Below are positions 34,497-45,700 of a stretch of DNA of 64,000 nt, piece after piece. The notes under the pieces are model-generated. The model searched no databases, was not told where the DNA came from, and saw only the letters and a program-made list of their open reading frames with translations. The position numbers were made by a program, and so were the translations under genes. The DNA lies in contig MBPM02000010.1 of NCBI GenBank assembly GCA_001695595.3, forward strand, positions 620,001-684,000. Reading direction: 5' to 3'. Origin of the DNA: Plasmopara viticola. Lineage: Eukaryota; Oomycota; Peronosporomycetes; Peronosporales; Peronosporaceae. Position 1 is the stretch's first letter; each line of letters begins with the position of its first letter.

Positions 34497-35078
34497 TCAC
34501 CTTGTAAGTCGCGATAACGTTTGCGTAGTGTCAAGGTGAGATAAAGTCATGCACTTGGAAAGCGTTTTCGTGACAAATAAAGTGAGTAAGAGTTTGCAGA
34601 AGTGTTCACTCTGTTGATTCTTGAGTGATGTGAAGAGACGCGGACTGGTGGACAATCCCAAAGCATTGCAAGCAGTCGATGAGAGAGAGCACTGTGTGGT
34701 GTCGCTGGCAGTATCAAACATACTGTTTTGAAGAACGACGTTTTCTTGAGCTGATAGGTAGACTTGAAAAAAATGGATCGAGCAAAAGTCGTTGAACTTC
34801 GTGGTTGGCAGAGTTGAAGCAACGACGGCAGCTTTGTTCGAGACTTGTAGTGCCTTGCTGAATTTTTGCGATACAACAAGCGTCTTGAAATCGTCGTACT
34901 TAAGCTGTTCGACCTAAAAGATTCTGTGTAAGACACACCTGTCAATTCTGTGACTTGCTACGTCCTGAAACACTCTCTAGTTGGAAAATTCGCATTGAGC
35001 AAGTCGTTGCGTAGCCATACTCACTTCTACTTTTCCGTCTTCCAGCGCCGACCAGTGATCTGTGCAAACTGAGGCCAT
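34497..35078 (-). CDS. Possible two-exon gene of unknown function
   Basis: Minus-strand exon 35025-35078 (MASVCTDHWSALEDGKVE) ends at a consensus donor GTGAGT; a TTTTAG acceptor at 34914 joins it in phase 0 to 34497-34913 (VEQLKYDDFKTLVVSQKFSKALQ...), giving 156 aa. The 111-bp intron is at the long end for this window. The second exon is open for 138 codons, with a plausible helical start and a Ser/Thr-rich rest. Another GTGAGG donor lies at the very end (after SRLT), so a further exon may exist. No family is recognised. It rests only on splice logic and open frame. Confidence 0.4.
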
Positions 35079-35353
35079 GCTCTTGTTTGCAGCACGTATT
35101 AGCTGCTAACGAAGGCCAGGTCGATAAGTCTCTATATGCTGCCCAGGCAAGAAGTGACGCCCTTAGCTGAAACTGTTGAACTAATTGTCTGTAATTGTCT
35201 GCGTCTTTCTCCACGACCGCCTTGTGAAGCCATTACGTAAGCCTGTATCACCACCATCATACTCAGACTACTATGCTGTGCTGGTAGAAACACTCACCTT
35301 TTAATTTTAGACCGAGCGGGTGCATCGATGCTCTCGCTTTTTAGCAGTGACAA

Positions 35354-35382
35354 TTGCACGGCCGTGCAACGACACAGTGTCG
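35354..35382. repeat. Two adjacent palindromes
   Basis: A perfect 16-bp palindrome TTGCACGGCCGTGCAA (35354-35369) is directly followed by CGACAC-A-GTGTCG (35370-35382). They sit between two minus-strand genes (candidate start 35078; PAXX-like end 35626) and may be a promoter dyad or a cruciform-forming site. Confidence 0.85.
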
Positions 35383-35625
35383 CACTTGAGACATGGTAGT
35401 CCAGGACGCTAAGTCTTGCTAGACCTCAATATTTTAAGCGTACTTTGAGAGCCTATCTAGGAGCTGCTTGGGTGCCTTGCCTGTCCTACGACGTATTTGC
35501 TGCCTTGGTGTGTGCGCCATCGCAAGTCTCTTGCAATGTGTGCCCCCATTTTATCTCCCAAATTCTAAAATGTTACTCCAATGACACAATGTCTTGCGAG
35601 CCGACAAATTTCCATTTATTGCTTT

Positions 35626-36536
35626 TCAATTCTTTGCTAATTTAGCTCCCTTGGGCCCTCTTCGACGCCTGCATCAAACCATCGACCACATCAAACAACT
35701 ATCAGCACATGAATTACTGCATAGACAGCAGCAAACAGCTAGCATACATGGTTCCTGTTGGAACGTGTCTACGCTTGAGCAGCATTGGATTTACTGTTTT
35801 AGTTGATCCATGCTGTGAGCTTTGTGATGCAGTCGAGATACCCTCGGTCCCTTTATCAATTCTCGCAAGAGCATTCGGATCGCTTTTCGTCTCTTTGGCA
35901 GCCTCTAATAATTTCGTCGTCTCAATTTTTGCCTTCTGCTGCTCCGACAGCATTGGCTGCGGTGGGTTACCATGAACACTCGTCAAAAGTTCCAATAGGC
36001 TTTTTGGTGTTTCTTTCACTACAATTGGCAGCTGAAAAGCTCCTTTTCGAGATATCGATGCGCTGAATCTATACGTCAGCAACAGAAGAATCTCCTTCAC
36101 TGTGCCATTGTCAGTCTCGACTTCTATGTCCACGCATGATCGCTGCTCTAACGCTCTCTACGAGCAAATCATCACCATTAAGTCTCGATCATCATTCTCA
36201 ATAATGACTAACTGCTTACCAGCAGCAGCTTCTTGAACGCATTAGGTTCCATCTCAAGCCCCAGCTCGTCACTCTACAATAGCAACCAACACTGAGTGAT
36301 GTTAACATGCTTGCGCGGATCTTCTCCTGCAATCCTACGTGCTTCCTAAGCGCATCTGCATCTACTTGGAGCTGTGCAACTATATCTGTCTCTAATGATA
36401 CGATAGCAGTGAACACCAGCCCATTGGTTTCCGCTCTCACGAACAGCAACCACTTGCTAGCGCCGTCGCTTGCATACGAGCGCGGAATCATATTTATACC
36501 CTTGAATTTGATGTGGTGTACACAACCCAACACCAT
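35626..36536 (-). CDS. PAXX/XLF/XRCC4-superfamily-like protein (four exons)
   Basis: Exons 36339-36536, 36220-36273, 35748-36157 and 35626-35668 join to 234 aa; introns are 65, 62 and 79 bp with GT/AG ends, and all joins keep frame. The N-terminal part reads as a small beta-sandwich (KWLLFVRAETNGLVFTAIVS), then LGLEMEPNAFKKLLLRALEQ, VDIEVETDNGTVKEILL, LLTYRF and LPIVVKE, followed by a short helix and a polar linker. The tail is basic: VNPMLLKRRHVPTGTM then RRRGPKGAKLAKN. This order (head domain, helix, disordered linker, basic C-terminal tail with an NPxxxKxxxP-like element) is that of PAXX (about 204 aa in human), an accessory factor of non-homologous end joining that binds Ku through its tail. 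Assignment is by topology and motif, not by strong identity. The ATG lies 39 bp from the exportin ATG; a later ATG at 36491 is an alternative start. Confidence 0.5.
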
Positions 36537-36575
36537 CACTCTTGCCCTGCAATCTCCTTAAACCTTTCTATTACG
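36537..36575. promoter_or_regulatory. 39-bp divergent intergenic region
   Basis: Only 39 bp separate the start codons of the PAXX-like gene (minus) and exportin-6 (plus). The two promoters must overlap each other or the neighbouring coding sequence, unless the minus gene starts at the downstream ATG (36491), which widens the gap to 84 bp. Confidence 0.5.
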
Positions 36576-39500
36576 ATGAGTTCAAGTGCGCACTCGGATG
36601 CCGCATTGATCGCCGAGGTGGACGGCGCGCTGCGTCGCCTGCTGGACCCGACGACGCCTTTAGGGGACAAAAAACAGCTAGAGGATCATCTCACGCGCTT
36701 TAAAGAGACGCCCACGGTCTGTCTACCTGTATTATTCCAGCTCTTGACCACCTCCCAAAACGAATATACGCTCTGGTTCGCTGCCACGACGTTAGAGGAG
36801 TATGTGGCCAAGAAATGGTTTTCTTTTCCGACTTCAGAGCAGCTACGCATTCGCCAGCTCGTGTGGGATTACCTTTTGACGGCTTCGACCTCATCAGGCG
36901 TCGCTCAGGTTGCATTCGTGCGGCGAAAGCTTCGAAAAGTACTGGCAGACATTGCAAAGGTTCAATGCAAAGGGGCCGAGGAAGGAGACGCACGGTGGAC
37001 TGAGTTTATGGGTCAGGTTGAAGCTCTAATTGTCGCAGAGCGGACGCGAGAGGACGGGTTGCAGCTACTCAGTGTCGTTGTGGAAGAATTCGGCCGCGAC
37101 GATGCGATGGTGATGGCTACAATCAAGCGACAAGCCAAAGCAAGGCTGATAGCTGTGCTTCCGAAACTACTGGGTTTGCTAGCAAACACTTTAGGAGGGT
37201 GCGTCCATCTCTTACAGACGGGCAATGCACAGGTCGTGGTACAACAAGATGGTGTGGCGAACGTCGCGCTTACGACGTTAATTCATCTGATCACGTGGAC
37301 ACCGGTAGCTGAGCAAATAAACGAGGCGTGGATTACGGTGCTCTTTGAACTGACTAGGATTTGGGAGCGTGTCTTTGCGAGAGGATTGACTCACATGTGT
37401 GTGTCAAGTGAAGCGGCGCTTAAGTGTCTGAACGAATTAATGAGTAAGCGGTTTATGCCCACAAGAGTGGAGAATGTGGTGGAAAACGTGATGATCAATT
37501 TATCTTCTTTGGTACAGAAGACGATCGAGGACCAGATTTTAGAGCGAGCGACAGAGCAGTATCTTGACAGGCTGAGTGGGTTTGTGGAGTCATATTTGAC
37601 GCAACATTTGAAGAGACTGGAGAATGCCAAGTATAGAGATATGTTGCCACCGTTTTTGCAATCAATGTACATTTTTACGACGAAGCAGCCTCATGTGGAG
37701 GGTTTTTTAAATTGCTTGCGAGTGTGGGAGGTGCTTGTGTCGTATTTCGAAGAGATAAAGCAAAATGAAGGGGCTCCTAATGAGCGAGTACGAGCAGCTT
37801 TGACAGCATACGAAAAGGGACTTGTTGCTGTTATGCTGCATCTTGTGAAGTGCGTGAGTTGCGAATTTAATCGGAAGCAGCTTGACGAGCTGGATGACGG
37901 TGACGACGCGGGAACTCATGGCGATAATGAGGATACAGGCACTTCTGCTTCTTTTGAGCTAAACGACACGGCCAACACTTACGGACAAGGCTCTCTCCAA
38001 GACCTAGCACAAATTAGAATGGATGCTGCAAACGGGAATACACCTGGTGATACAGTGCTTATGGTTGAACTCTCTGAGAGAAATCAATTTGTAGTCGACT
38101 GTATTGCGCTGATACGGCGTATAGCTGCACTCCCTGCTTGTGCGCCTCCTTTGCTAGATACTATATTGCCTCGCGTTCAAAGTGTAACTGAACAGGAATT
38201 GTTTCACATTCACGACGTGCGCGTTTTCCCTCAGCAGTCAGAGCAGCGAGAACAACAACAATGTTCTATACGCGACTTGACGGTCAACTGCGCAATACTA
38301 TCCAGTGTATGTGCCAATTCCTACAGCATTAGTGATGATATGAATCATCAAATGGCGGGCTGGCAAATCTTGCATTTGTTTATCAAAATGGCGGACTATA
38401 TGGTGCATCACCGACTACACACTCGAGGCGGTGCCTTTGTCGAATTGCTGTGTGAACTTCTTACAAGCATCAGATTTTGCCTTAGTTGTATTCCATTCGT
38501 GATCCAAAGCGGTGCGAAACAAGACGTCTTTAATGCTACAGAAAGTGTTCTTCAGGTGCTTTTTCAAACACTTGACACGAGTACCATGCCGTCACCGTTA
38601 CCAGTGATGCAAAATTCAATGCAATTGCTTTCGAACCTCGGACTTGTGTTGCCGTACGAAGACATGGTACAGATTCCGTCCATGACGCAGCTTGAATCAC
38701 ACATACATCAATTCAGTCTACACTTGCCGCTAGCAATCCAGGGTGACCTCTTCACTTCAATGTCTAACTCCGTTTTAAACGCTGCGGTCTCACTTCGTGG
38801 CAGCAACAGTGCATCGGTTGGACCCCATCCATGGAAAACTTCTTATTGTTCGTTGTTGGTTCCCATATGTGAGTCTATTAATCACTCGGCTGCGACACTT
38901 CATCAAAGCGAACAGTGCGTTTTGGAACATGCTATGGTGGTTCGACTGAGGCGCGACTGCTATCTGGTGCGTTGTCTCGCTCGGTCGGTAGAGACAATAC
39001 CAAAAGTCGTCAAAGACGCGTTCTTTAGTGTGTTCCAGACCTCTTTTCCGTCGCTTCTGGCGTTGCTGAAAACTCACTTTTTTACCATTCGCAAATTAGC
39101 GGCTACAAGCGCTCCTCAGTCGAAATCCCAGATAAAAATTGTACTTAAGGTGGTAAATGAGATCGTGCGTCTGTACGCTCAATTATTAAAATCTGTCCGG
39201 AAGGAAATGCAAAAAGATACTGTGGTGGAGATTATGCGCACGTTCGTGGAAACTTTTAACGACTCGCAGCTGTCAGGAGTGTGCGTAACCCACTTTTTAG
39301 ATGATATAGGATGCGTACTCTCATCATGATTATATCTGTGGTGTCAACAACAGACTCTTTGACCAAGGAAATGCTGGTTTAATGGTCCTCTGTGGCTTTT
39401 TGCAGCTACTCGAAATCGTTGTCGAAGAACCGACCTCAGTCTTTGATTCTTTCTTGCAAAACATTCTTGATTTGTGTTTCGGTCCGCTCAAGGAGGTACG

Positions 39501-40171
39501 AGAAGTTTTTTGCCGATCGTAATTTGAACATTCTGACTCACCTTTGTACAACACGCTAGGTGATCTTTTCCCACCCGGAAAGCGACTCGGTCATCTTAAG
39601 TTTCTTTGTGGCTTTGATTGAACAGCTGCTCGAAAAGCACTTTCGCTTCTTTATTGTATACTCTGGTCAATTCACACCCGACGGCGCACGTGAGCGTGGA
39701 TATGCAACACACCAATCACACGCATACTTTCTGTCCATTTTTCAGAGTCTGGCGAGCATATTGAGCCGCGAAGGGTCGAATTTGGCACCACGTCTCTGCA
39801 AACAGGTGCTTGGCTTATTAGACCGAGTTGACAAGGCTCAAGGACTGTTTGCATTTGCAGGCTTTCAAAACGAGCTGCGCATGGGCTTCCTCTCGACTTT
39901 GATGAACATTTTGACTCGTGGCGAGATGAATCTACTTCAGGAAGAAGTCATTCAGTTGCTCCACCGCGTCGCGGCAGTAGACTTTGCTTCGTTTTATCAA
40001 GTGTTTTTACATGGCTACGTTAAGGAAATTTTGACGCAGCCACAGCTTGAAGCAGCATCAAAATTGGAAGGCGAGTGTTTGCAGTGGAGCGGCCAGGTGG
40101 ACCTTCCTACGTTTTCGCAGGAAGTGACGGCATTTCTAAACGATCTCAAAGTGCTCAAAGCACAAAATTAA
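36576..40171 (+). CDS. XPO6: Exportin-6
   Basis: Three exons: 36576 to 39284 (or 39278), 39406-39495 and 39560-40171, about 1136 aa (animal XPO6 is about 1125). The importin-beta-like N-terminus has the XPO6 pattern: short HEAT repeats with SQNEYTLWFAATTLEEYVAK and a KWFSFPTSEQLRIR segment, then VRRKLRKVLADIAKVQ. The C-terminus is diagnostic: LLEIVVEEPTSVF, HPESDSVILSFFVALIEQL, LLQEEVIQLLHRVAAVDFAS and DLPTFSQEVTAFLNDLK, close to the end of animal XPO6. XPO6 is a RanGTP-dependent exporter of profilin-actin from the nucleus. The first donor is uncertain: GTGTGC after 39278 or GTAACC after 39284, both phase 0. Intron 2 (64 bp, GTACGA...CTAG) is clear. Start codon chosen as the first ATG in frame with TTACG context. 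Confidence 0.85.
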
Positions 40172-41040
40172 CTTGGATAATTTTACACAGTTAGAAATTG
40201 CACACGATTTGACGAAGATTTTTTGGTAGGCTACTAATGCCAGGTCAAAAAGTGGCCTCCTGTGTTTTCATCCGTCGCGGGTTGACGTTACGTTAAGGAT
40301 GTGACCACGAATCGTTGGCTGTAAAATATTGCAGCCACATTAAACATCAATTTTTAGTCACTGTAAGCTTCAAGAGTATTTCCACAGGTTGTGCGTTGAA
40401 CAATGATCGCCGCCCCGATTGTCAACGCAACAAGGCTGTTTTTTTCAATGGTACATCGATCGAGGTGTCTTATGGTGCTCACGTGATGGCAACTCATCTT
40501 GATAGACCTTAAATATTAAGACAACAAATGTGGTACACACCCCACCGCGTAAAAAGCCTAGCTTTTTGAGTATGCTGTCTCCAATTTGAGCCTCTATTGC
40601 AAAATGTTGCTGTTATCTGAAAGCCTTATGGAAAAAATGGGGACGATACAAAGGATCGTGACTTTGATTAATAAAAGAATTGAGATACTTAGAGATAAGC
40701 TAGAGCGATATTAAAGACGACCTGTTGCAACTAATCACGCGCTTTATTTGGTTATGAAAGTATCTTTGAAAGCTGCCAGGCTATCTATGCGAAGAGCTCT
40801 CCTAGATTTTCGCTTATTATGTCAATTCTCGTGCTTGCTGTCGAAACATTATCACCACTTTTCTAGAACTACCCGTCGGAAATTCAAACCTTATCCGCTA
40901 TCACCTTTATTAAAATCTCATCAACCATCAATCATGCCTTAACATTCGAGATAACTTTGTTGTAGTAGGTATGGGGCAAAACCCATAAAAAGTGGAGCAA
41001 AACTCTTTGCTCCAAGTCCATAAACACGAAATTAATGTAG
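40172..41040. other. Intergenic region between convergent genes
   Basis: 869 bp between the ends of exportin-6 and the RING/CXC gene. Nothing coding is seen. A hairpin at 40994-41013 lies close to the 3' end of the minus-strand gene. Confidence 0.5.
40994..41013. repeat. 8-bp stem with 4-nt loop, 3' of the RING gene
   Basis: GGAGCAAA (40994-41001) and TTTGCTCC (41006-41013) around ACTC. It lies 27 bp downstream of the stop codon (41041) of the minus-strand gene, in its likely 3' UTR. Confidence 0.75.
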
Positions 41041-42729
41041 CTACATGATACAGCACTCGCCTTCCGCATCTTCCTCAGCTTCCTCCATCTTGTCCGTCAC
41101 TGCAGCTTCACGACGTTTCTTGTGACTCGACGCTTCCTTGCATGGGCATGGAAGACTAGCAGTTACGCCAGCAAAATAGCACCGACCGCAGTCACTGCAG
41201 TGGACGTCACGGTGGTCGCAGCATCGCTTACAGATTGTGCAGTGGTTACGCGGGGTACGCTCACTGTCTACAAGTTTACCCGTACACCAAGAAAAGGCAT
41301 AGTTGCGATTGCATGGCTTGCATTTAAAACCGTGCACACAATTGACAACCTTGATCGTGACCTCACAGCATGGAACAATCACAGCTTCCTCTAACCGCCG
41401 TTTCATGTCTCGGGTCTTGGATACATTGTGCATAAAGCAAATATCTTTGAATAGAGCCTCAATGTTTGCACCTGTTGCCTTGACCGTCAAAAAAGGATTT
41501 TTGCAAGATGTGCAGCGGCACGAGGTACCACACATGCCACCCTCTTTCACGCAGGCGCAACGGCCATTTCGGCATCCTCCGGTACATCGGCACGATACTA
41601 CACGAGTTAAAGAAGATGCCGCTCGATTTGTGTGCTGATGCAATGGTGTTTGCTGCAGAACATTGGGTGCAAAACTCTCCTCAGTCATCTCGTCCGAAAT
41701 CAATCGGACCTGCTGGTGTTCCGTTCTCGTCTCCGGCTTTGGTGCAATATGTACCATTTTCTGGTGGATTGGTACAAAGGGGGGTATAGCTGGAGCCGGA
41801 GGCATGATGCACGACGCGATTCCTTGATTCAAAACGTGCCAATAGTTTGGCACAGTCGACGCTGGTGGATAGTGCTGCGAAATCGGCACCACGTAGCTCC
41901 GAGACTCGTGCTTGCCTCCAATCTCCACGACTTCATCACTCGCTCCATCCATTTCCTCGTCGCCATCCAACTCTTGCTCGAATCCCGTCGTCGTGCCACT
42001 CGCGCTCAGCTCGTCTAGTGCTTCCAAGGCCATGTCGGTGTCAAAATCCGACTCTAAAAACGACATCAAATCCTCCGACCCACCTTCTTGTCGCAACCCT
42101 TGTTGCGCGACTAAATCAAGAGGTTCATGGTCAATCTCATCCATAAGCGCCTCGAAATCGTCCTCGACGGCAATGGGTTGCGCAAGCTCCAGCTTGTCCA
42201 CTGCGCCACGACAGAGGGGACACGACCGGTTCAGTCGAAACCATCGTAAGAAACAGTGGGGGTGAAAGGTGTGACCACACAAGGCAATCCGAGCGTAGGC
42301 GTTAGTACTAAGGCACACAGAGCACTCGCGGTACGAGTGCGGTCTACTGGCTGCTTCTTTGCGGATACGCGTGCAAGCGCGGGCAATTGCGGCCTCCAAA
42401 ACGTCAACGCCTTCGTAAAGTCGCTGAGAATTAATCGATTCATTTTGACAATGTTGGCCAGCAAACAAGGTATCGTTTGAAAAATGGTGTTTGCCATGAT
42501 CGACGTGAGAACCCGTGGTGGTTTCAGTGCGGTCGCTGCTCTGCTGGGACGGTCGAGGATGACGCTCGTAGATGTAGCGCAGACTCGAGTCGGCGCAAAA
42601 GACGCTGCCTGAGCTTTGCTGGCCCCAGCCATCGGCCAATACGCGCTGGTGCAGTGTGCCGTCCATGGAACTCCGTCGGAGTAGAGTTGATAGTTCTTCA
42701 ATGAAAGTAATCCTTGAAGTAGCCAGCAT
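41041..42729 (-). CDS. RING-H2 and MSL2-like CXC zinc protein
   Basis: 562-aa single-exon protein from ATG 42729 (MLATSRITFIEELS). Residues 136-173 are a RING-H2 finger: CSVC, then CGHTFHPHC and SCPLC with C-x2-C-x11-C-x-H-x2-H-x2-C-x10-C-x2-C spacing, expected to bind an E2 as an E3 ubiquitin ligase. A long acidic linker follows. At ~375-412 is a Cys-rich motif (CRCTGGCRNGRCACVKEGG, then CGTSCRCTSCKNP) like the CXC domain of MSL2 and related proteins, which binds DNA with zinc. A third Cys/His cluster at ~450-525 (CEVTIKVVNCVHGFKC, CTICKRCCDHRDVHC, CSDCGRCYF) resembles CHY/CTCHY-type zinc modules. The end is acidic (EEAEEDAEGE). The combination suggests a nuclear or DNA-linked ubiquitin ligase (inference). 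Confidence 0.82.
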   Translation of the reverse strand: MLATSRITFIEELSTLLRRSSMDGTLHQRVLADGWGQQSSGSVFCADSSLRYIYERHPRPSQQSSDRTETTTGSHVDHGKHHFSNDTLFAGQHCQNESINSQRLYEGVDVLEAAIARACTRIRKEAASRPHSYRECSVCLSTNAYARIALCGHTFHPHCFLRWFRLNRSCPLCRGAVDKLELAQPIAVEDDFEALMDEIDHEPLDLVAQQGLRQEGGSEDLMSFLESDFDTDMALEALDELSASGTTTGFEQELDGDEEMDGASDEVVEIGGKHESRSYVVPISQHYPPASTVPNYWHVLNQGIASCIMPPAPAIPPFVPIHQKMVHIAPKPETRTEHQQVRLISDEMTEESFAPNVLQQTPLHQHTNRAASSLTRVVSCRCTGGCRNGRCACVKEGGMCGTSCRCTSCKNPFLTVKATGANIEALFKDICFMHNVSKTRDMKRRLEEAVIVPCCEVTIKVVNCVHGFKCKPCNRNYAFSWCTGKLVDSERTPRNHCTICKRCCDHRDVHCSDCGRCYFAGVTASLPCPCKEASSHKKRREAAVTDKMEEAEEDAEGECCIM

Positions 42730-45700
42730 TGGTGATACTCTCAAAACTAATGAGAAAACCTACTCGCGCCCTATCCCTGAAAGTATAAAATTATGCAGCT
42801 GACTATCTGTTGCCGTTTTTGAAGGACCACGGTACGTCATTTACGGCAAAATTCTAGGAAATCATTCAAGGTCGGCACAAAAAGACTTTCTGTACCTTTT
42901 GCCCGAAATTGACATGAGTTTGAGTTTGGAAAAGGAGTGCAGAATGGACGTTGCATCATTCTGTATGTGCGGACGCTTCTTGACTTTTAGTTTAAAATCA
43001 GCCAAACCCTACATAGCGTCATCTATTGGCATAGTCAGCAATTCCACATTGCCTTGCAACAATTAAAGCATTAAAGAAATACGCTTGGGTAACTACCCCA
43101 AATGTACTTACTTAGCCAGCTTTAATAATGAAATACATTGCTTCATCGCGTCAAAGTCTATATAGAATTATTTATCCAATTATGCTTACTTACTCAGCAA
43201 CTCCCATCGCATCACTGACGCCATCCCTCGACGTGAAGTTTACGTACAAACAGGGTATTTTGCAACATGATGAGTATACCCGACACGACAATAATTGTCG
43301 GACAAATTGGTAACAAAAGTGGAGGTGTATAGGAGATGCAATTTCACCGTACCCATATAACCTCTAAATTTGTCGCGTGGACCACAGAATGCCGATGATG
43401 TCCCGCACCATAATACACATTATCAGTGTGAAAACAGTCATTGCTCTAAGTCACAGAACTTTAAGTCTCGCACTGAATAATATCGTGCCAACTTGTGAGC
43501 TACCACTTGACAAGATATATACACATGTATGTTTTCGTATTCAGTATGTATGGGACTGACCCAATACATCCTCATGATACATTTTTCTTATAATAAAATC
43601 GCAATTGATTTTAACTTAGACAAGACTTCAGTGCCTTCTGTTTCTTCAAGGGTCGTAAATTTCGCAGCGCATTCATTTAAAGCAAACCTGTGGTGACATA
43701 GCGACCAGTAAGCAGCCGGTATTTCCCGCGGATAAGGACTAACAGTAAAGAATGAGGGACACAGGGACCGATTCGGTCGTACCTCTCTACTCTTCTTGCG
43801 CAGCCAAGCCGCCTGCTTTTACTAATTTTTCTTATACTTGTCTTGCGACCTACGCAACCCACATGCGGAAAATTACTACTCACATCTGGTGGTACTATAT
43901 TACCCATCCACGTGACGCTATCATCGCATTCAAATTTGTCTAAAGCGTCTCCAACAGCTGGTGCTGTCAGCGGTATTTGGTGCTAGAAGTATCCAAGACG
44001 CCGTCACCTCTACTACGGAAAATGATAGTACTAACGATGCCTTGCATGTATTTTTTGTAGGCTTCCATCCAAGATCACAACAAAGGTAGTCATTATTTAT
44101 CAAAGATCTGGTTTTGCCGCGCGAAATCGAGCCGCTGACGCCTTAGCCTTTCCTCGCCAATCAATTAAGCCTCCTGTTATGTAGCCTAGATTTTCAGTGT
44201 CGAGTCATATATGTCCAAATTAGACCAAGAGACTTGTATTTCTTCCTAAAATCGTTTAAACCATCTGTTATCTAGCGTATCTCTGCCAATTTATTTTCTT
44301 TACTCTCTTCAGAACATCAGTTCATTATTCGCTGGCGCGCAATATTCTTTGACGCGCCCGGGTCTCGCAAGACGTTTTCTTACACCCTCTTACATTTGCC
44401 CGTACAACTAGCAATCCAAAACTACTAGTTTCCAATTGAAAGCTATCAAACCTGCGGCTTGTAGAGTTTTCCAGTCGCTCAGCTTTCCAGTAGGACGTCT
44501 CGCCCCTGCTGGTGACTGGCACTTTTCAGATTGAAAGGAAATACCCTCTCTCGATGACATTCAAATCTCTTTGGCAAGAGAAAAAATCTCAGTAATGGAG
44601 CAGTCACGCACGTTTGTCTAAGCTTATACAAGCATATTAATGGACGCTACTCTGCTCAGCAACGCCTAAGGCTATAGAACGATCATCCGAGCAGCGGGCT
44701 CTCGAGATCTTTACTACCCTGGTCTTTCGCGACGAGTACCTACGGATATCTGAAGTAGCAACGCTTTGTTTCTCTTGTTGAAAAATTTGATCGCTTTTCT
44801 ATCGTTGCTGTCTACACACGAAATGTTGCGTTTGAGGCGGGCCTACTATCACCTATCCGTGAATGCAACCACCTTTAAGTGGAGAAGAGCTCAATAATCG
44901 TTTTTTTTTCAAGCCTCTGATTTAAGATCAATTCCTTCAAGGCAGTTGTCTGTATGGATTGGAAGAAAAGAGATACTTTTAGTATCAACAAAAAGGAAAT
45001 GCTATTAGAGAATTTGAGTGTGTAGATTTTTGATATCTAGCAATACTTTATTGCCCTAGCAAGCTTATCATGAGCAAGACGAAAAAATATCAAACATTTG
45101 AAGGCCTGGGTCGACGTACACCATCAAACTTTCAGAGACGATGTCGATGCATTAAACGCAAAGATTTTATTGCTTTTTTAGCCCTGAGGGGCTTTCAGAA
45201 CCTTTTCAGAGTGCTGCTCTTGCGCTTGACCTCGTTGATAAGGCAAGTATCGGTGATCATGTGTCGAATCTCCCTAATCATAATAGCAATTACACAAACA
45301 AGAAGACCGTGGAGCTGAGGTCATAAAAATTTGAGCAGTACATGCCGCCTGAGCCTACAAAAAATGCAACTATTTCACGCAGTTTAAGTAGATGCGCGGC
45401 GATCGATTTGACTGTAGAGCTCATCAGTCCTACGACCAAGAAAACTGCACCTCTGCACCAAAAGCCTCAAGGATATGAAGACCTTCCGAGGTCCTTGCAG
45501 CTTGTCGAATAGATCCTACCTTAGGAGTAAGCTTAAGCGAGTACACTTATTCACACAGGAGCTACTGGTTTCTTGTTGAAGGTGCAAAGACAAGACGAAA
45601 GAAGCCTTTTCAAGTGTTCTTTGACACTAAAGCAAGCCGCACTTCCATATGAAGCACGTGGGTGTCGCAACTCTAATGCGAAAAACGATGTGGGATTACT

